This document shows positions 8,757 to 18,800 of a stretch of DNA of 64,000 bases, piece after piece. This DNA is from Roseateles_C aquae (GTDB lineage: Bacteria; Pseudomonadota; Gammaproteobacteria; Burkholderiales; Burkholderiaceae_C). A program made the translations under genes and the position numbers. The DNA lies in assembly GCF_032337115.1 (NCBI RefSeq), contig NZ_JAVXZY010000006.1:298890-362889 (forward strand), read 5' to 3'. The notes below the pieces were generated by a model, which ran no database searches, was not told the origin of the DNA, and saw nothing but the letters and a program-made list of their open reading frames with translations. How positions within the stretch are numbered: the first letter of the stretch is position 1; the number at the start of each line of letters is the position of its first letter.

Positions 8757-9794
8757 ATGTCTCAAGGCCTCATTCCCGCCACCATACTCACCGGCTTTCT
8801 GGGCTCGGGCAAGACCACGCTGCTCAAGCGCGTTCTCCAAGAGGCCCACGGGCAGAAGATCGCGGTGATCGAGAACGAGTTCGGTGAGGAGAACATCGAC
8901 AACGAGATCCTCGTTGCCGACACCAATGAGCAGATCATCCAGATGAGCAATGGCTGCGTCTGTTGCACGATCCGTGAAGACCTGCGCACCACGCTGTCCG
9001 ATCTGGCTGCCAAGAAGCGCCGCGGCGAGCTGGATTTCGAGCGCGTCGTCATCGAAACCACCGGCCTGGCCGACCCCGGCCCGGTGGCACAGACCTTCTT
9101 CATGGACGACGAGATCGCCGAGAGCTATCTGCTCGACTCGGTGCTGACCCTGGTCGACGCCGTTCATGCCGACGAGCAGCTGAACACCCGCCAGGAAGCC
9201 CGCCGCCAGATTGGCTTTGCCGACCAGATCTTCATCAGCAAGAGCGATCTGGCCGAGCCGGTCAAGGTCGACGCGCTGGCCCACCGCATCAAGCACATGA
9301 ACCCGCGCGCACCGCAGCAGCGGGTGCATTTCGGCGAGGTCGAGATCGCCCGCGTCTTCGATCTGCGCGGCTTCAATCTGAACGCCAAGCTGGAAATCGA
9401 TCCGGACTTCCTGAAGACCGACGATCACGACCACCACCATCATCACGATCACGAGCATGGCGAGCACTGCGACCACCCGCACCACCATGCCCATGACGAC
9501 GATGTGAAGTCCTTTGTCTACCGCGCCGAGAAGCCCTTCAACCCGGCCAAGCTGGAAGAGTTCCTTGGTGCGATCGTGCAGGTCTATGGCCCCAAGCTGC
9601 TGCGCTACAAGGGTGTGCTGTGCATGAAGGGCACCGACAAGAAGGTGATCTTCCAAGGCGTGCACCAGCTGATGGGCTCGGACCTCGGCCCGAAGTGGAT
9701 GCCCGGTGAAAAGAAGATCAGCAAGATGGTCTTCATCGGCATCGACCTGCCCAAGGAGATCCTGATGCAGGGGCTGGATGGCTGCCTGGCCTGA
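8757..9794 (+). CDS. CobW/COG0523 GTP-dependent metallochaperone (zinc type likely)
   Basis: A 345-residue G3E GTPase with Walker A GFLGSGKTT (from residue 13), the metal motif GCVCC (C67, C69, C70, the CxCC of COG0523) and a C-terminal CobW_C domain. A strongly His/Asp-rich stretch lies at residues 221-249, typical of zinc or nickel handling members. It probably loads zinc into client proteins under metal limitation. No convincing Zur box was recognised in the 8564-8756 gap shared with corC. It is not in a cobalamin operon. Confidence 0.9.
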   Translation: MSQGLIPATILTGFLGSGKTTLLKRVLQEAHGQKIAVIENEFGEENIDNEILVADTNEQIIQMSNGCVCCTIREDLRTTLSDLAAKKRRGELDFERVVIETTGLADPGPVAQTFFMDDEIAESYLLDSVLTLVDAVHADEQLNTRQEARRQIGFADQIFISKSDLAEPVKVDALAHRIKHMNPRAPQQRVHFGEVEIARVFDLRGFNLNAKLEIDPDFLKTDDHDHHHHHDHEHGEHCDHPHHHAHDDDVKSFVYRAEKPFNPAKLEEFLGAIVQVYGPKLLRYKGVLCMKGTDKKVIFQGVHQLMGSDLGPKWMPGEKKISKMVFIGIDLPKEILMQGLDGCLA

Positions 9795-9891
9795 GCGGGC
9801 CAGGTACTCCGCCCCCTCATCCAGACGAGACGTGGTATGAATTTGCTGGCCCTGGTGCCACACTCAGGGATGACGCCTAAGAAGGTACTGC

Positions 9892-9919
9892 TTGAGTACA
9901 CAGCCAAGCTGGCTACAAT
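9892..9919 (+). promoter_or_regulatory. Candidate sigma-70 promoter of dksA
   Basis: TTGAGT at 9892-9897 and TACAAT at 9914-9919 are separated by 16 bp. This would give a leader of about 120 nt before the dksA GTG. The leader contains a small hairpin (CCGGT at about 9975 with ACCGG at about 9986). Proposed by match to consensus only. Confidence 0.5.
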
Positions 9920-10046
9920 CCGCGGCGCCCAAGACCGGCCAGGCCTCAAACCTGGTGCGAAATTGGCACAAAACCGGTTGTCATGACCGGCCCCGGTGGC
10001 AATACAGCCCGATGAAGCAGGTATAAAGCCTGCGAGGAGACTGAAC

Positions 10047-10751
10047 GTGAGCAAGACCCCGGCCCCGAAATCCACCACGACGCAAACTGCTGCCGTGGCC
10101 ACGGGGCGGCCGGCTGCAAAAGCAGGCAAAGCCGCCCCCAAGCCTCGTGCCGAGGAGCATGCTGCCGCCGTAGCGACCGCCGAAGCAGGCGCCCACCACA
10201 CGGGCAACAGCCGCTTCGCCGACCGTTTTGCCCCACCGAAGCCGCCGACGCGACAAATGAGTAGTTCCGTGATTGAAACGCCCCGCCCCGCCGTGAAAGC
10301 CGACCCTAAGCTCGCCAATGCCTGGAAGACCAAGGCTGGTCATGAATTGACCGATGCCGAAGTCCTGGCCATGCCCGACTCCGAGTACATGAACGACAAG
10401 CAGATCGAGTTCTTCCGCGCCAAGCTGACGGAACTCAAGGAAGGTGTGCTGTCCAATGCCGGAGAAACCACCGAGCACTTGCGCGAAGACACCTCCATCG
10501 TCCCCGATCCGGCCGACCGCGCCACCATCGAGGAAGAGCATGCGCTTGAGCTGCGTACCCGCGACCGCGAGCGCAAGCTGCTGAAGAAGATCATGCAGTC
10601 GCTGGCCCGTCTGGACAGTGGCGACTACGGCTATTGCGATGAAACCGGCGAACCGATCGGCCTTGGCCGCTTGATCGCCCGCCCGACCGCCACGCTGTCG
10701 CTGGAAGCCCAGCAGCGTCGCGAGCTGAAGCAAAAGATGTTTGGTGATTGA
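10047..10751 (+). CDS. dksA: DksA-family RNA polymerase-binding transcription factor, cysteine-poor type
   Basis: A 234-residue protein from a GTG at 10047, preceded by GAGGAGA six bases upstream, which decides the start. The coiled-coil tip carries PDPADRATIEEE (about residues 153-164), retaining the acidic/Ala residues DksA needs to act in the polymerase secondary channel. The zinc-finger region reads GDYGYCDETGEPIGLGRLIARP, so only one of the four zinc cysteines is present, as in zinc-independent DksA variants. The N-terminal 70 residues are a Lys/Ala/Pro-rich extension. It mediates the stringent response with ppGpp. The downstream STAS gene is close and probably co-transcribed. Confidence 0.93.
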   Translation: MSKTPAPKSTTTQTAAVATGRPAAKAGKAAPKPRAEEHAAAVATAEAGAHHTGNSRFADRFAPPKPPTRQMSSSVIETPRPAVKADPKLANAWKTKAGHELTDAEVLAMPDSEYMNDKQIEFFRAKLTELKEGVLSNAGETTEHLREDTSIVPDPADRATIEEEHALELRTRDRERKLLKKIMQSLARLDSGDYGYCDETGEPIGLGRLIARPTATLSLEAQQRRELKQKMFGD

Positions 10752-10855
10752 TGAAGGCGCCGACAGGCCGTCCCCTTGACGGCCCGTCGCCGACTGGCGG
10801 GCCGCGAATGCCGCCACCTCCTTCCTCCCTCACTTCCTCAGCAGGTCCAGAGCGC

Positions 10856-12601
10856 ATGACGGATACGAAAGACGGCGAGAGCTTCTTCCGCAAGGTCGCG
10901 CGCTTTGTCGCCAACCCGACCACCGACTGGTCGGAAATCAACTCCCGCCAGGACGATCCCGAGAGCGATCTGGCCAAGGCCGAGTTGCGCGCCATGGTCG
11001 AGCGCAAGCGTCGCAACGACTTCGTGCGCAAGCGCGAGCTCGACATGCTGCGCCGCATCCGACGCGAAGGCCTGACCCCCGAGCAGCTGGCCGCGCTGGG
11101 CGCCGCCTCCTCGCGCATTGACGAAACCGACCGCGCCAGCGAGCCGAATTCGCGGATGGACCCCGGCGTCAAGGCAAAGATCGACCAGATTGAGCAGCAG
11201 ATGGTCGGCGAAAGCTTCGCGCCCACGCAGATGCGCGGCAGCGGCGGGCCGTCTTCCGGTTTCTTCGAGACCAGCACCCGGCCCATCCATTTCGCACCGA
11301 CGGTGCCTGCCGATCAGGTCGGGCAGGCGCGCGTCAGCCAATTCGCGCCGCCCGAGGTGGTCGAACGCCTGGAAGCCCAGCCGGCCCCGGCGGTGGCGGT
11401 GATGGGGGGCGGCATGTCGCCGCTGTCCGATGCCAAGCCCAGCATGCTGCCCGACCTGATGCCCTTGGAGCCGACCGGCCTGAGCTTCAAGGTCTCGGAG
11501 ACCTCGGCCATCGAGGTCGCCGAACTGGTTCACGATGCCGAGCTGGACGAAGCCGTGATCGCCTTCGCCAATGCCGATAACGACAGCTGTGAGCGCAGCC
11601 TCACCGAGCTGACCCAGCATGGCGGCCTGCGCGCGCTGCATGCCGAGACCTGGCTGGTGCTGTTTGATTTCTACCGCGCCAGCGGCCAGCAGGCCAAGTT
11701 CGAAGCGTTGGCGCTGGACTATGCGCAGCAGTTCGGCCTCTCGGCACCGCAATGGTTCTCAATGCCCAAGCTGGTGGCCGAGAGCCTGCAGAAAGAGCGT
11801 CCGCCGCGCGGCATGCCCGGTGGTGTCAGCTGGACGGCTCCGGAATACGTCGACGCCGACAGCATCGCTCAGCTGCGCGCGCGCAGCGAGAGCCAGCCCC
11901 TGCCGTGGGTGCTGGACTGGAAGGACATGCGCCAGCTCGACGCCGAAGGCTGCGCCAAGCTGCGCGAGCTGTTCCGTGAATGGGCGGGCCGCAATCTGGA
12001 CATTCGCTGGCTGGCCGGCGACCACTTCCTGCAGCAGCTCAAGGACCTGGCCCCGGTGGGCATGCGCGATGTCGATCCGGCCTTCTGGATGCTGCGCATG
12101 GAAGCGCTGCGCCTGGTCAACCGCCCCGATCAGTTCGACGAGGCGGCGATCGACTATTGCGTCACTTACGAGGTCTCACCGCCGTCCTGGGAGCGTTGCA
12201 AGTGCAGCGTGCGGGTCAGCGGCAACAGCTTGTCGACCACCGGCCATATCAGCACTGCGCCGCCGCCCGAGCCGACCGTTTTCTTCGAGTCGACCATCAC
12301 CGAACAGACCCGCATGCCCAATGCCGTGCAGCTGGAGCTGTCGGGTCAGCTCAGCGGCGATATCAGCGAGACGCTGAAACTGATGAGCAGCGAACTCGGC
12401 AGCGCCACCATGGTCAGCATCGCCTGCCCCAAGCTGATCCGCCTGGACTTCATGGCCGCCGGCGATCTGCTGAATTGGGTGCTGCAACGACGCAGTGAGA
12501 ACCGCAGCGTCGAGTTCCTGGAAACCCACCGGCTGGTCGCACTGTTCTTCGGTGCCATGGGCATCAACGAACACGCAAAGATCAAGATCCGCCAAATCTG
12601 A
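10856..12601 (+). CDS. STAS-domain protein of unknown role, next to dksA
   Basis: About 581 residues from the ATG at 10856. The frame is open further upstream, where an ATG at 10751 overlaps the dksA stop (alternative start, Pro-rich leader). The N-terminus is a basic/acidic helical region (DDPESDLAKAELRAMVERKR) followed by a disordered linker. A TPR-like helical stretch lies around residues 220-310. Two STAS-like segments follow, one near LPWVLDWKDMRQLDAEGC and a clear one at the C-terminus (VQLELSGQLSGDISETL to the end). STAS domains act in anti-anti-sigma switches and anion transporters. There is no membrane span here. Function unknown. Confidence 0.8.
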   Translation: MTDTKDGESFFRKVARFVANPTTDWSEINSRQDDPESDLAKAELRAMVERKRRNDFVRKRELDMLRRIRREGLTPEQLAALGAASSRIDETDRASEPNSRMDPGVKAKIDQIEQQMVGESFAPTQMRGSGGPSSGFFETSTRPIHFAPTVPADQVGQARVSQFAPPEVVERLEAQPAPAVAVMGGGMSPLSDAKPSMLPDLMPLEPTGLSFKVSETSAIEVAELVHDAELDEAVIAFANADNDSCERSLTELTQHGGLRALHAETWLVLFDFYRASGQQAKFEALALDYAQQFGLSAPQWFSMPKLVAESLQKERPPRGMPGGVSWTAPEYVDADSIAQLRARSESQPLPWVLDWKDMRQLDAEGCAKLRELFREWAGRNLDIRWLAGDHFLQQLKDLAPVGMRDVDPAFWMLRMEALRLVNRPDQFDEAAIDYCVTYEVSPPSWERCKCSVRVSGNSLSTTGHISTAPPPEPTVFFESTITEQTRMPNAVQLELSGQLSGDISETLKLMSSELGSATMVSIACPKLIRLDFMAAGDLLNWVLQRRSENRSVEFLETHRLVALFFGAMGINEHAKIKIRQI

Positions 12602-12613
12602 GGCGCCGATACA

Positions 12614-12636
12614 GCCGCCTCGGCCGTGCAGGCGGC
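12614..12636. terminator. Hairpin between convergent genes
   Basis: GCCGCCT at 12614-12620 pairs with AGGCGGC at 12630-12636 between the convergent stop codons at 12601 and 12645. There is no T-run, so termination is only suggested by position. Confidence 0.35.
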
Positions 12637-12644
12637 GATCCCGT

Positions 12645-13223
12645 TCAGCCGGCTGGCGTGCTCTGGTCGGCAAGCTTTTCGTTCGCGGGCGGTCGCGGCT
12701 TCATCAGCACGACGATCCGCGGTGCATAGTCGTAGGCAGCGCCGCTGGCCCCGTCGACAACGGCACCGGCGATGCCACCATAGGCGGCGCCCACCGTCCC
12801 GCCAGCCACCACACTGACACCGACCATGGGGCCGACGAAGGGCAAGGTGATGGGTGCCAGCACGCCGAGCAGCACGCCAATGCCCGCGCCTATGCCTGCG
12901 CCTTTGACGGCCGAGTTGCCGACTTTGCTGTCCGACTCCTGTGCGACCGGCGTCGATGTGGCCATCACCCAGTCTGACGACTCACAGCTGACAAACAACT
13001 GCCCGTCGGAGCGTTTCACACGCACCTCGCCAGGCGCCTGGACCCGCCATTGGCCGAGCTTGTTGCTCAGCACGCAGGACACGCCAGCGACGGCCTGCCC
13101 GCCTTCTTGTTGCGCGCTGAGCTGAATGGACTGCTCGACACCGTCAGACACGGTGGCACAACCGCCCAGCAAGCCGCCAGCCGCAATCAGCGATGCCAAC
13201 GCCCGAATCTGACGCTTGTTCAT
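12645..13223 (-). CDS. Glycine-zipper lipoprotein, function unknown
   Basis: A 192-residue protein starting MNKRQIRALAS with a GAGGAG ribosome site. A lipoprotein signal peptide ends in the lipobox LLGGC (Cys at about residue 21). The central part has a Gly-rich hydrophobic stretch (GAGIGAGIGVLLGVLAPITL and the following GGTVGAAYGGIAGAVVDG), a glycine-zipper-like membrane segment. Two conserved-looking Cys residues lie in the preceding domain (VSCVLSN, LFVSCESS). Probably anchored in the outer membrane. No specific role can be assigned. Confidence 0.8.
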   Translation of the reverse strand: MNKRQIRALASLIAAGGLLGGCATVSDGVEQSIQLSAQQEGGQAVAGVSCVLSNKLGQWRVQAPGEVRVKRSDGQLFVSCESSDWVMATSTPVAQESDSKVGNSAVKGAGIGAGIGVLLGVLAPITLPFVGPMVGVSVVAGGTVGAAYGGIAGAVVDGASGAAYDYAPRIVVLMKPRPPANEKLADQSTPAG

Positions 13224-13341
13224 CTTTTTTCTCCTCGAGCCTCCATTGACCCGGCGCGGAGCATCCACGCCGGCCCTGGCCTTGTCAAGGCGCTTGACGC
13301 TTGTCAACTCGCGGCGCCGGCCCTAGGCTTAGCCTCGCACC

Positions 13342-14148
13342 ATGCCGCATCGACTCACCACCCGCACCTGGGGCCTGGCACGGCCCACCGTCCTCAATGC
13401 GGCCGCCACCCGCGCCGAGCGCTGGTGGCGCTGGCCGGTGCTGTGCGCCTTGCTGGCGACGATTCCAGCCTTCTATATCGAGCTGCTGGAGAACCTGCCC
13501 ACGCCCCTGGCCATCGCGATCTATCTGTTCGCTGCCGCGATGGTGGCCACCTCGCTGTGGCGGGTGTCGCGACACCTCAGCCATCCGCGCCAGTACCTGC
13601 GCAGCAATGGCCTGGACCTGATGCTGATCGCCGGCCTGCTGATGGCGGCGGCGCTGCCGCCCAGCCTGGAATCGGGCGTCGCCCTCGCAGCCCGGCTGAT
13701 GATTTCGCTGCTGACCCTGGTGCGCATGGTCTGGGCGGTCAAATCCTGGCTGACCCGCGGCGGACTGGCCTACCTGCTGCTGCTGGCGCTGATGGTGCTG
13801 GCCTTTTGCGGCGTCGGCTTCTGGGCGCTTGAGCCCCGCGCCCATTCCTTGGGCGACGGCCTCTGGCTGGCCTTCACCACCGCCGCCACCGTCGGCTATG
13901 GCGATATCGTGCCCACCACCGCCGCCTCGAAGATCTTCGCCGTCTTCGTCGTGCTGCTGGGCTACGCGGTGCTTTCGCTGGTCACCGCCGCCATCGCGGC
14001 GATGTGGGTCGAGACGACCGAGCGCCGCGTCGAGCACGAGATCCTGCACGACCTGCATGCCCAACTCAGCGCCCTGCATGAAGAGTTGCGCCAGATGCGC
14101 GCCGAGCAGTCTCAAGCCAGTACAGACGCCACAAGACCTCGACCCTGA
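13342..14148 (+). CDS. Potassium channel, KvAP-like topology
   Basis: A 268-residue membrane protein. Four hydrophobic spans (about residues 30-160) are followed by a pore module, S5 (LAYLLLLALMVLAFCGVGFWAL), then the selectivity filter TVGYGD (about 183-188) and S6. A charged coiled-coil tail rich in Glu/Gln ends the protein. This is the six-span arrangement of voltage-gated-like channels, but the S4 analogue has few regularly spaced Arg (LVRMVWAVKSW), so voltage sensing is doubtful. It is a monocistronic gene convergent to nothing nearby. Confidence 0.88.
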   Translation: MPHRLTTRTWGLARPTVLNAAATRAERWWRWPVLCALLATIPAFYIELLENLPTPLAIAIYLFAAAMVATSLWRVSRHLSHPRQYLRSNGLDLMLIAGLLMAAALPPSLESGVALAARLMISLLTLVRMVWAVKSWLTRGGLAYLLLLALMVLAFCGVGFWALEPRAHSLGDGLWLAFTTAATVGYGDIVPTTAASKIFAVFVVLLGYAVLSLVTAAIAAMWVETTERRVEHEILHDLHAQLSALHEELRQMRAEQSQASTDATRPRP

Positions 14149-14422
14149 GGCGACGTCTTACCGGCTCGGGCCTGTTGATACAACGGTCCAGGAAGGTCTG
14201 CGTCTGGCGGCGTTCCAACGCCGTCAATCATTCAGAAAAATCCACGTTAGTCACTCTCTTATAACGTTATTGCGCCATTACGAATAACACCTGAAATACC
14301 TTCCACGTTGACCACTTCAATGCATCTGCTTAGCCTTAATCCGCTGCCATACGCAGCACATCGACGCGGCCGCAACTGATAAAGGCCTGCGGCGGTGTCT
14401 TCGCAATTGAACAGGGATTGAT

Positions 14423-14977
14423 ATGAAGAAAGAGGCTTTTCTTATCTGCGTGCTGCTCGGTCTGTCGACGCTGGCAGCGGCCCAAAACCACGAGGCGGCG
14501 CACACTGCTGGCCCGGACCAGCGCACACTCGATCAAATCGAGCTGCAGCGCCAACTGGCCCCGATCAAGAGTGCGCAGGACCTGACCGAGTACCTGAACC
14601 GCAAGCTCCCCGATTCGCCGCTGAACAAGCTTTCCCCTGCAGCTCGCAAGCGCTTCATCGAGAGCCTGCGCTTCAACGAGAAGGGATTGACCACCTTCCA
14701 GTACACCGATCTCGAGTCGGAACTCTCGGTGAGCGAGATCTATCAGGTGCTTTCGCTATTCGGTGTTCAGCACTATGCCGCCGGGATTCGCGGCGCACGC
14801 ATCTCCAGCCCGACAGATCGTTTGATCAGCAACGCCAATTTCTGTGCCCCCTACCTGGCGCCCGCGCTATCGCAGGCGACCCCGGCCCGCGGTCTTTGTG
14901 ATCACGACAACTACCAATGCATCGGCCGCGCAACATGTGAATCGTCGGGCGGCCGCATCTGCACGAGCAATTGCTGA
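14423..14977 (+). CDS. Exported protein with six-cysteine C-terminal tail, unknown
   Basis: A 184-residue protein with a clear ribosome site (AGGGA) six bases upstream. It has a Sec signal peptide (MKKEAFLICVLLGLSTLAAA, residues 1-20), a helical domain (about 30-125), and a compact tail with Cys at 141, 159, 166, 172, 180 and 184, the last being the C-terminal residue. Six cysteines in 44 residues suggest three disulfides. I do not recognise the family. Its architecture (exported helical leader domain plus a Cys-rich end) recalls fulvocin C-related precursors, by analogy only. A thioredoxin-fold gene follows after 31 bp. The 274-bp upstream gap is noticeably more AT-rich than the surroundings. 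Confidence 0.75.
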   Translation: MKKEAFLICVLLGLSTLAAAQNHEAAHTAGPDQRTLDQIELQRQLAPIKSAQDLTEYLNRKLPDSPLNKLSPAARKRFIESLRFNEKGLTTFQYTDLESELSVSEIYQVLSLFGVQHYAAGIRGARISSPTDRLISNANFCAPYLAPALSQATPARGLCDHDNYQCIGRATCESSGGRICTSNC

Positions 14978-15008
14978 GCCACTGGAAAGCGCTCTGCCTC
15001 AGCCGCCC

Positions 15009-15824
15009 ATGAGCATGGATCGCCACAGCTTTCTCAAGCGGTTTGGGGCACTTGCCCTGAGCAGGGCGCTGCCGCTGACCTGGGCAGCGGCGCCAGTCAG
15101 CGGCCAGCCTGCCACGGCCGGGGTCGGTTCAAACGCCGACTTGCTTGAGCGACTGGATGTGCAGACGGAACGCTGGTTCGACAATACCTTCAGGATCGAA
15201 ATTGACGAGCTCAATGCTGGGCTGGCGTTGTTGGCCATGGCCCGGCATGCCGGCATGCTGAGCAGTCGGCACATCAAGGCGGCCTACGGGGTCTTGGTCG
15301 CGCAGTGGTTGCTGCCCGAGGCCGAGCAACTCGTGGCGGGCAGGCCGCAATGGCGAGAGTGCCGGCTGCCCAAGCTGGCGAGCCCGCGCGCGACTTGGCC
15401 GAATGACGGATTTCGCCTGTGGCACATCAATCGGCGCGGCGAAGCCCTGCTGAGCCGGCTGGACATCGCCGCCCGTCCGCGAGTCATTATCAGCACCGGT
15501 CTCGGCTGTGGCTTCAGCGCCCGGGCCATCAGAGAGATTCAGGCAGATCAGCGTCTAGCCAGGCGGCTTGCCGACGCGGCCGTGTTCCTGTCGCTGCCCG
15601 ACTCCGCCTTGGACCTGTCCGAGCATGCGGCCTGGATCGAACGCAACAAGCCCTTCGATCTGGCCTTCATCCATCGCCTGAGCGACTGGCCCATGATCGA
15701 CCGGTTCGAAACCCCGGTCTTTTTCTTTCTGCGCCAGGGCGTGCTGCATGACACCATGATTGGCTGGCCCGCTGGCGGACGCATGCGCGAGCTGGAACAG
15801 GGTCTGGCGGCCATCGGCATTTAG
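15009..15824 (+). CDS. Exported thioredoxin-fold protein with a monothiol CGFS site
   Basis: A 271-residue protein. The N-terminus (MSMDRHSFLKRFGALALSR) looks like a short, imperfect signal sequence, possibly Tat-like in spirit but without a clean twin-Arg motif. Residues 155-271 resemble a thioredoxin fold: strand PRVIIST, then GLGCGFS (C167-S170) where CxxC would normally lie, a helix, then TPVFFFLRQG with the cis-Pro position, and a final DTMIGWP strand. CGFS is the active-site signature of monothiol glutaredoxins. The N-terminal half (45-150) is helical and unassigned. It lies 31 bp after the Cys-rich exported protein, so a role in its folding or redox state is plausible but inferred. Confidence 0.7.
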   Translation: MSMDRHSFLKRFGALALSRALPLTWAAAPVSGQPATAGVGSNADLLERLDVQTERWFDNTFRIEIDELNAGLALLAMARHAGMLSSRHIKAAYGVLVAQWLLPEAEQLVAGRPQWRECRLPKLASPRATWPNDGFRLWHINRRGEALLSRLDIAARPRVIISTGLGCGFSARAIREIQADQRLARRLADAAVFLSLPDSALDLSEHAAWIERNKPFDLAFIHRLSDWPMIDRFETPVFFFLRQGVLHDTMIGWPAGGRMRELEQGLAAIGI

Positions 15825-15840
15825 GCCTGCCGCCTTCCCC

Positions 15841-18800
15841 TCAGTTCCGGCCGCCACGCATGGCCCGCCGCCGCCATCCCATCACCAGCATGCCCATCAT
15901 CAACATCGCCCAGGTCGCTGGCTCCGGCACCGGCTGGGCGCTGAACACTGCGCCGGTGCTGGCGTTGAAGCTGAAGTTGCTGATCTGGTAGGCGTCGGCG
16001 CTGGCCGTGTAGCTGACCTGATTGAACAGGCTGGCATCAAGCCCATGGCCGCCCTGTTGCAGGAAGGTGTTGACCCCAAACAGGCCGCTGGCCTGGAAGG
16101 CGTTCGGGTCGGTATTGCCGAGGAAGTGGAAGCTCAGCTGCAGCTGGTCCAGCGACACGCTCGCGCCATTGGCAAACAGCAGCTGATCGGTGACAAAGCC
16201 GCCATGGCCATCGGACTGCACCTCCAGCACCAGTCGGCCGCCTGCCTGATTCTGGAAGCTACCCTGGATATGCAACGTCCCGGGCGAATTGCCCGGGCTG
16301 AAGACGCCGCGGTTGATGACGTTGCCGATCAGCGTCCCGGTGCCGCCCACATAGCCATGCCCGCCCACCTCAATGGTCTGCGCCGTGAGCACGCTGCCGT
16401 CGTTCACGATCAGCGTGGCCACGCCGGTGTCGCTGCCGTTCCATGCCCCGACGCCCACATAGCCGGCCTGTGCCGACGAACCCTCGCTGAGCCTGAGCTG
16501 GCCGATGCCCGCAGCATCACGCGCGATCAGCAGGCTGCCATCGCCCAGCTGCAGCTGGCTGGCGCCGCGGAAGGTGGCCAGGCCCTGGCCATCGTGGCCG
16601 ATCACCACCATCGCCGCCCCTGGCCCCGCATTGAGCGCGATGCTGGAGCCGCCAGCAACGTCGAGCAGGCCACTGCCCTGGTTCTGAACGAAGTTGCCGC
16701 CGAGCACCAGATGCGCCCCTTCGCTGCCGGCATTGCTGATCACAAGCGAAGCACCATGGTCCAGGCTGAGGCTGCCGGTCCCCCCTGCGCCTGAGCCCAG
16801 CGCCACCCCAGCACCGATGGCAATATTTGTCGCCCCCGGCAACCACTGCCCGCCAAGCTGCATGCTGGCCGCGTCCAGCTTGATCGTCCCGCGCCCGCCA
16901 TCGCGCCCGACCATCACGGCCGTGCCGATGAACTGTGCGCCATTGCTGACCGTCATGCTGCCGCTGCCATTGGCATAGCGGCCAACGGCCAGCCCCGCGT
17001 TAAAGCCATCCTGACGAATCTCCGACCCCAACCCGCTCAGCTGCAGCGTGCCAGCTGCTGCGCTGGATGGCCCATTGCCCACGGTCATCCAGGTGAACAG
17101 CGCTTCATCGGCATTGGGCACGCGGTCCCCCTGCATATGCAGCTTCGCGCCATTGCTGATGCTCAGGCTGCCGAAGCCGTTCTGGCCAACGAGGACCAGC
17201 GGGTTGATGCCATAGTCCGGGCTGGCGACCGTGTGCATATCGATCAGGCTGCCGGCGCCATCCAGGCGCAGCGCCCCTTGCGCGGCACGCCCGCTGCCAT
17301 CGACGCCCTCGCCGATGACCACATAGTTCTGAAGCGCGGAACTCATCAGCAGCTGCGCGCCGTTGCTGATCGAGGCCGAACCAACGCCGCCGCTGCGACC
17401 GACCTGCAGGCTGGCGAATTCGGGCCCGAAGATCGCACGCGTTGCCGCACCATCCAGCTTGAACTGGCCAAAGCCGCCCTGTGTGCCCATCTGCACCAGG
17501 TTGATACCCAGCAGCTGAGCGCCATTGGCAACGCTGAGGCTGGCCATGCCAGCATTGCGGCCGATCCAGATTGCCGAGGACCCAGCGTCAGCAAAGCTGA
17601 GCGCTGAGCCAGCGCCGGTCACCAGCATGCTGCTCTGCCCGCCATCGCGCGCCAGCACCAGCTGATTGCTGCTGTTCGCATCTGAACTGAATTGCAACTG
17701 CGCCCCGTTGCGCACCGTGATGCCGACCTGCACGTTCTGCACCGCGCCGGCGCCCCCGGTGTTCAGGCCGGTAGAGAAACCCGCGACCTGCGCTTTCGTC
17801 CCGGCCCCACCCTGCACATGCCAGACCGAACCTGGCCCGTCCAGCAGCACATTGACGCTGACGCGCTCGCTGCCATCGGCCGCCGGCCCGTTGCCGGAAT
17901 TACCCATGCGCACCGACTCGGTTTCCAGCCGCCCGCCATTGAGCACCCGCAGATCGACCCGCGTGCTGCCGCCCGGCTCGCCCGCGATATAGCTGCCCAG
18001 CGGCGGCGCGCTGACGTAGCTGCCGCCAACGTAGAAGGTGTCGAGGAAGCTGGCCCTGGAGCCAGCACCAGTGATCGTCAGGCGCGCATCGGCGCCGGCG
18101 TTGTTGGCGATGAAGGTGCCGCACCAGTGCGTCAGGCAGGTTGATGCATCGAGCGTCGCGTCGAGCACGCCGCCGTTGCTGATCGTCAGCTGGCCCTGTT
18201 CCAAGCCGAGGCGATGGAAGTCGACGGCGCTGAGTTCAACACGCGAGGCCTGCCCGCCTTGGCTGCCGCTGATCGATGCCGTGCCCCAGCCGCTCAGATT
18301 GCCGCTGCCAATCTGCAGGCGATTGGCCTGCACCAGCGCGCCGTTGCTGACGGCAAGCGAGCCCTGTCCATCCGGGCCGATTTCGAGCCGGCCCGAATTC
18401 GGGTCGCCGCTGACAGTGCTGAGTGCCAGACGGCTCCCGGCATCGGACAGGAGCAAGCTGCCCTGCGCGCCCTGCGTGCCGACGCTGATCTGCTGCGCCC
18501 CGGTCCACTGCGCACCACTGAGCACTTGCATCGTGCCCTGCCCCAGCTGGTCGAACGCCGGGCCGCCGCGCCCACCAATCGTGGCACCGCGCCAGTCACC
18601 GCTCATCGCCAGGCTCGCCCCGTGGCTCAGCGTCAGCTGGCTGTTGCCGCCGCCGTGGGCCACCCCCAGGAAGCTGTGCGCGCCACCGGTCAGGGTCAGA
18701 CCACTGCCGAGCCCGTCGACCAGCACCTGGCTCTGTCCGCCGCCCCAGTCCAGCGCGAAGGTCGTGTCGGCCGAGGGCGCTGACTGCAGCAACAGCTGTG

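Noticed and set aside
8544..9863. 439-residue minus-strand frame over cobW
   Set aside because: Antisense to cobW; its apparent hydrophobic Val/Met run is the complement of the His-rich metal loop.
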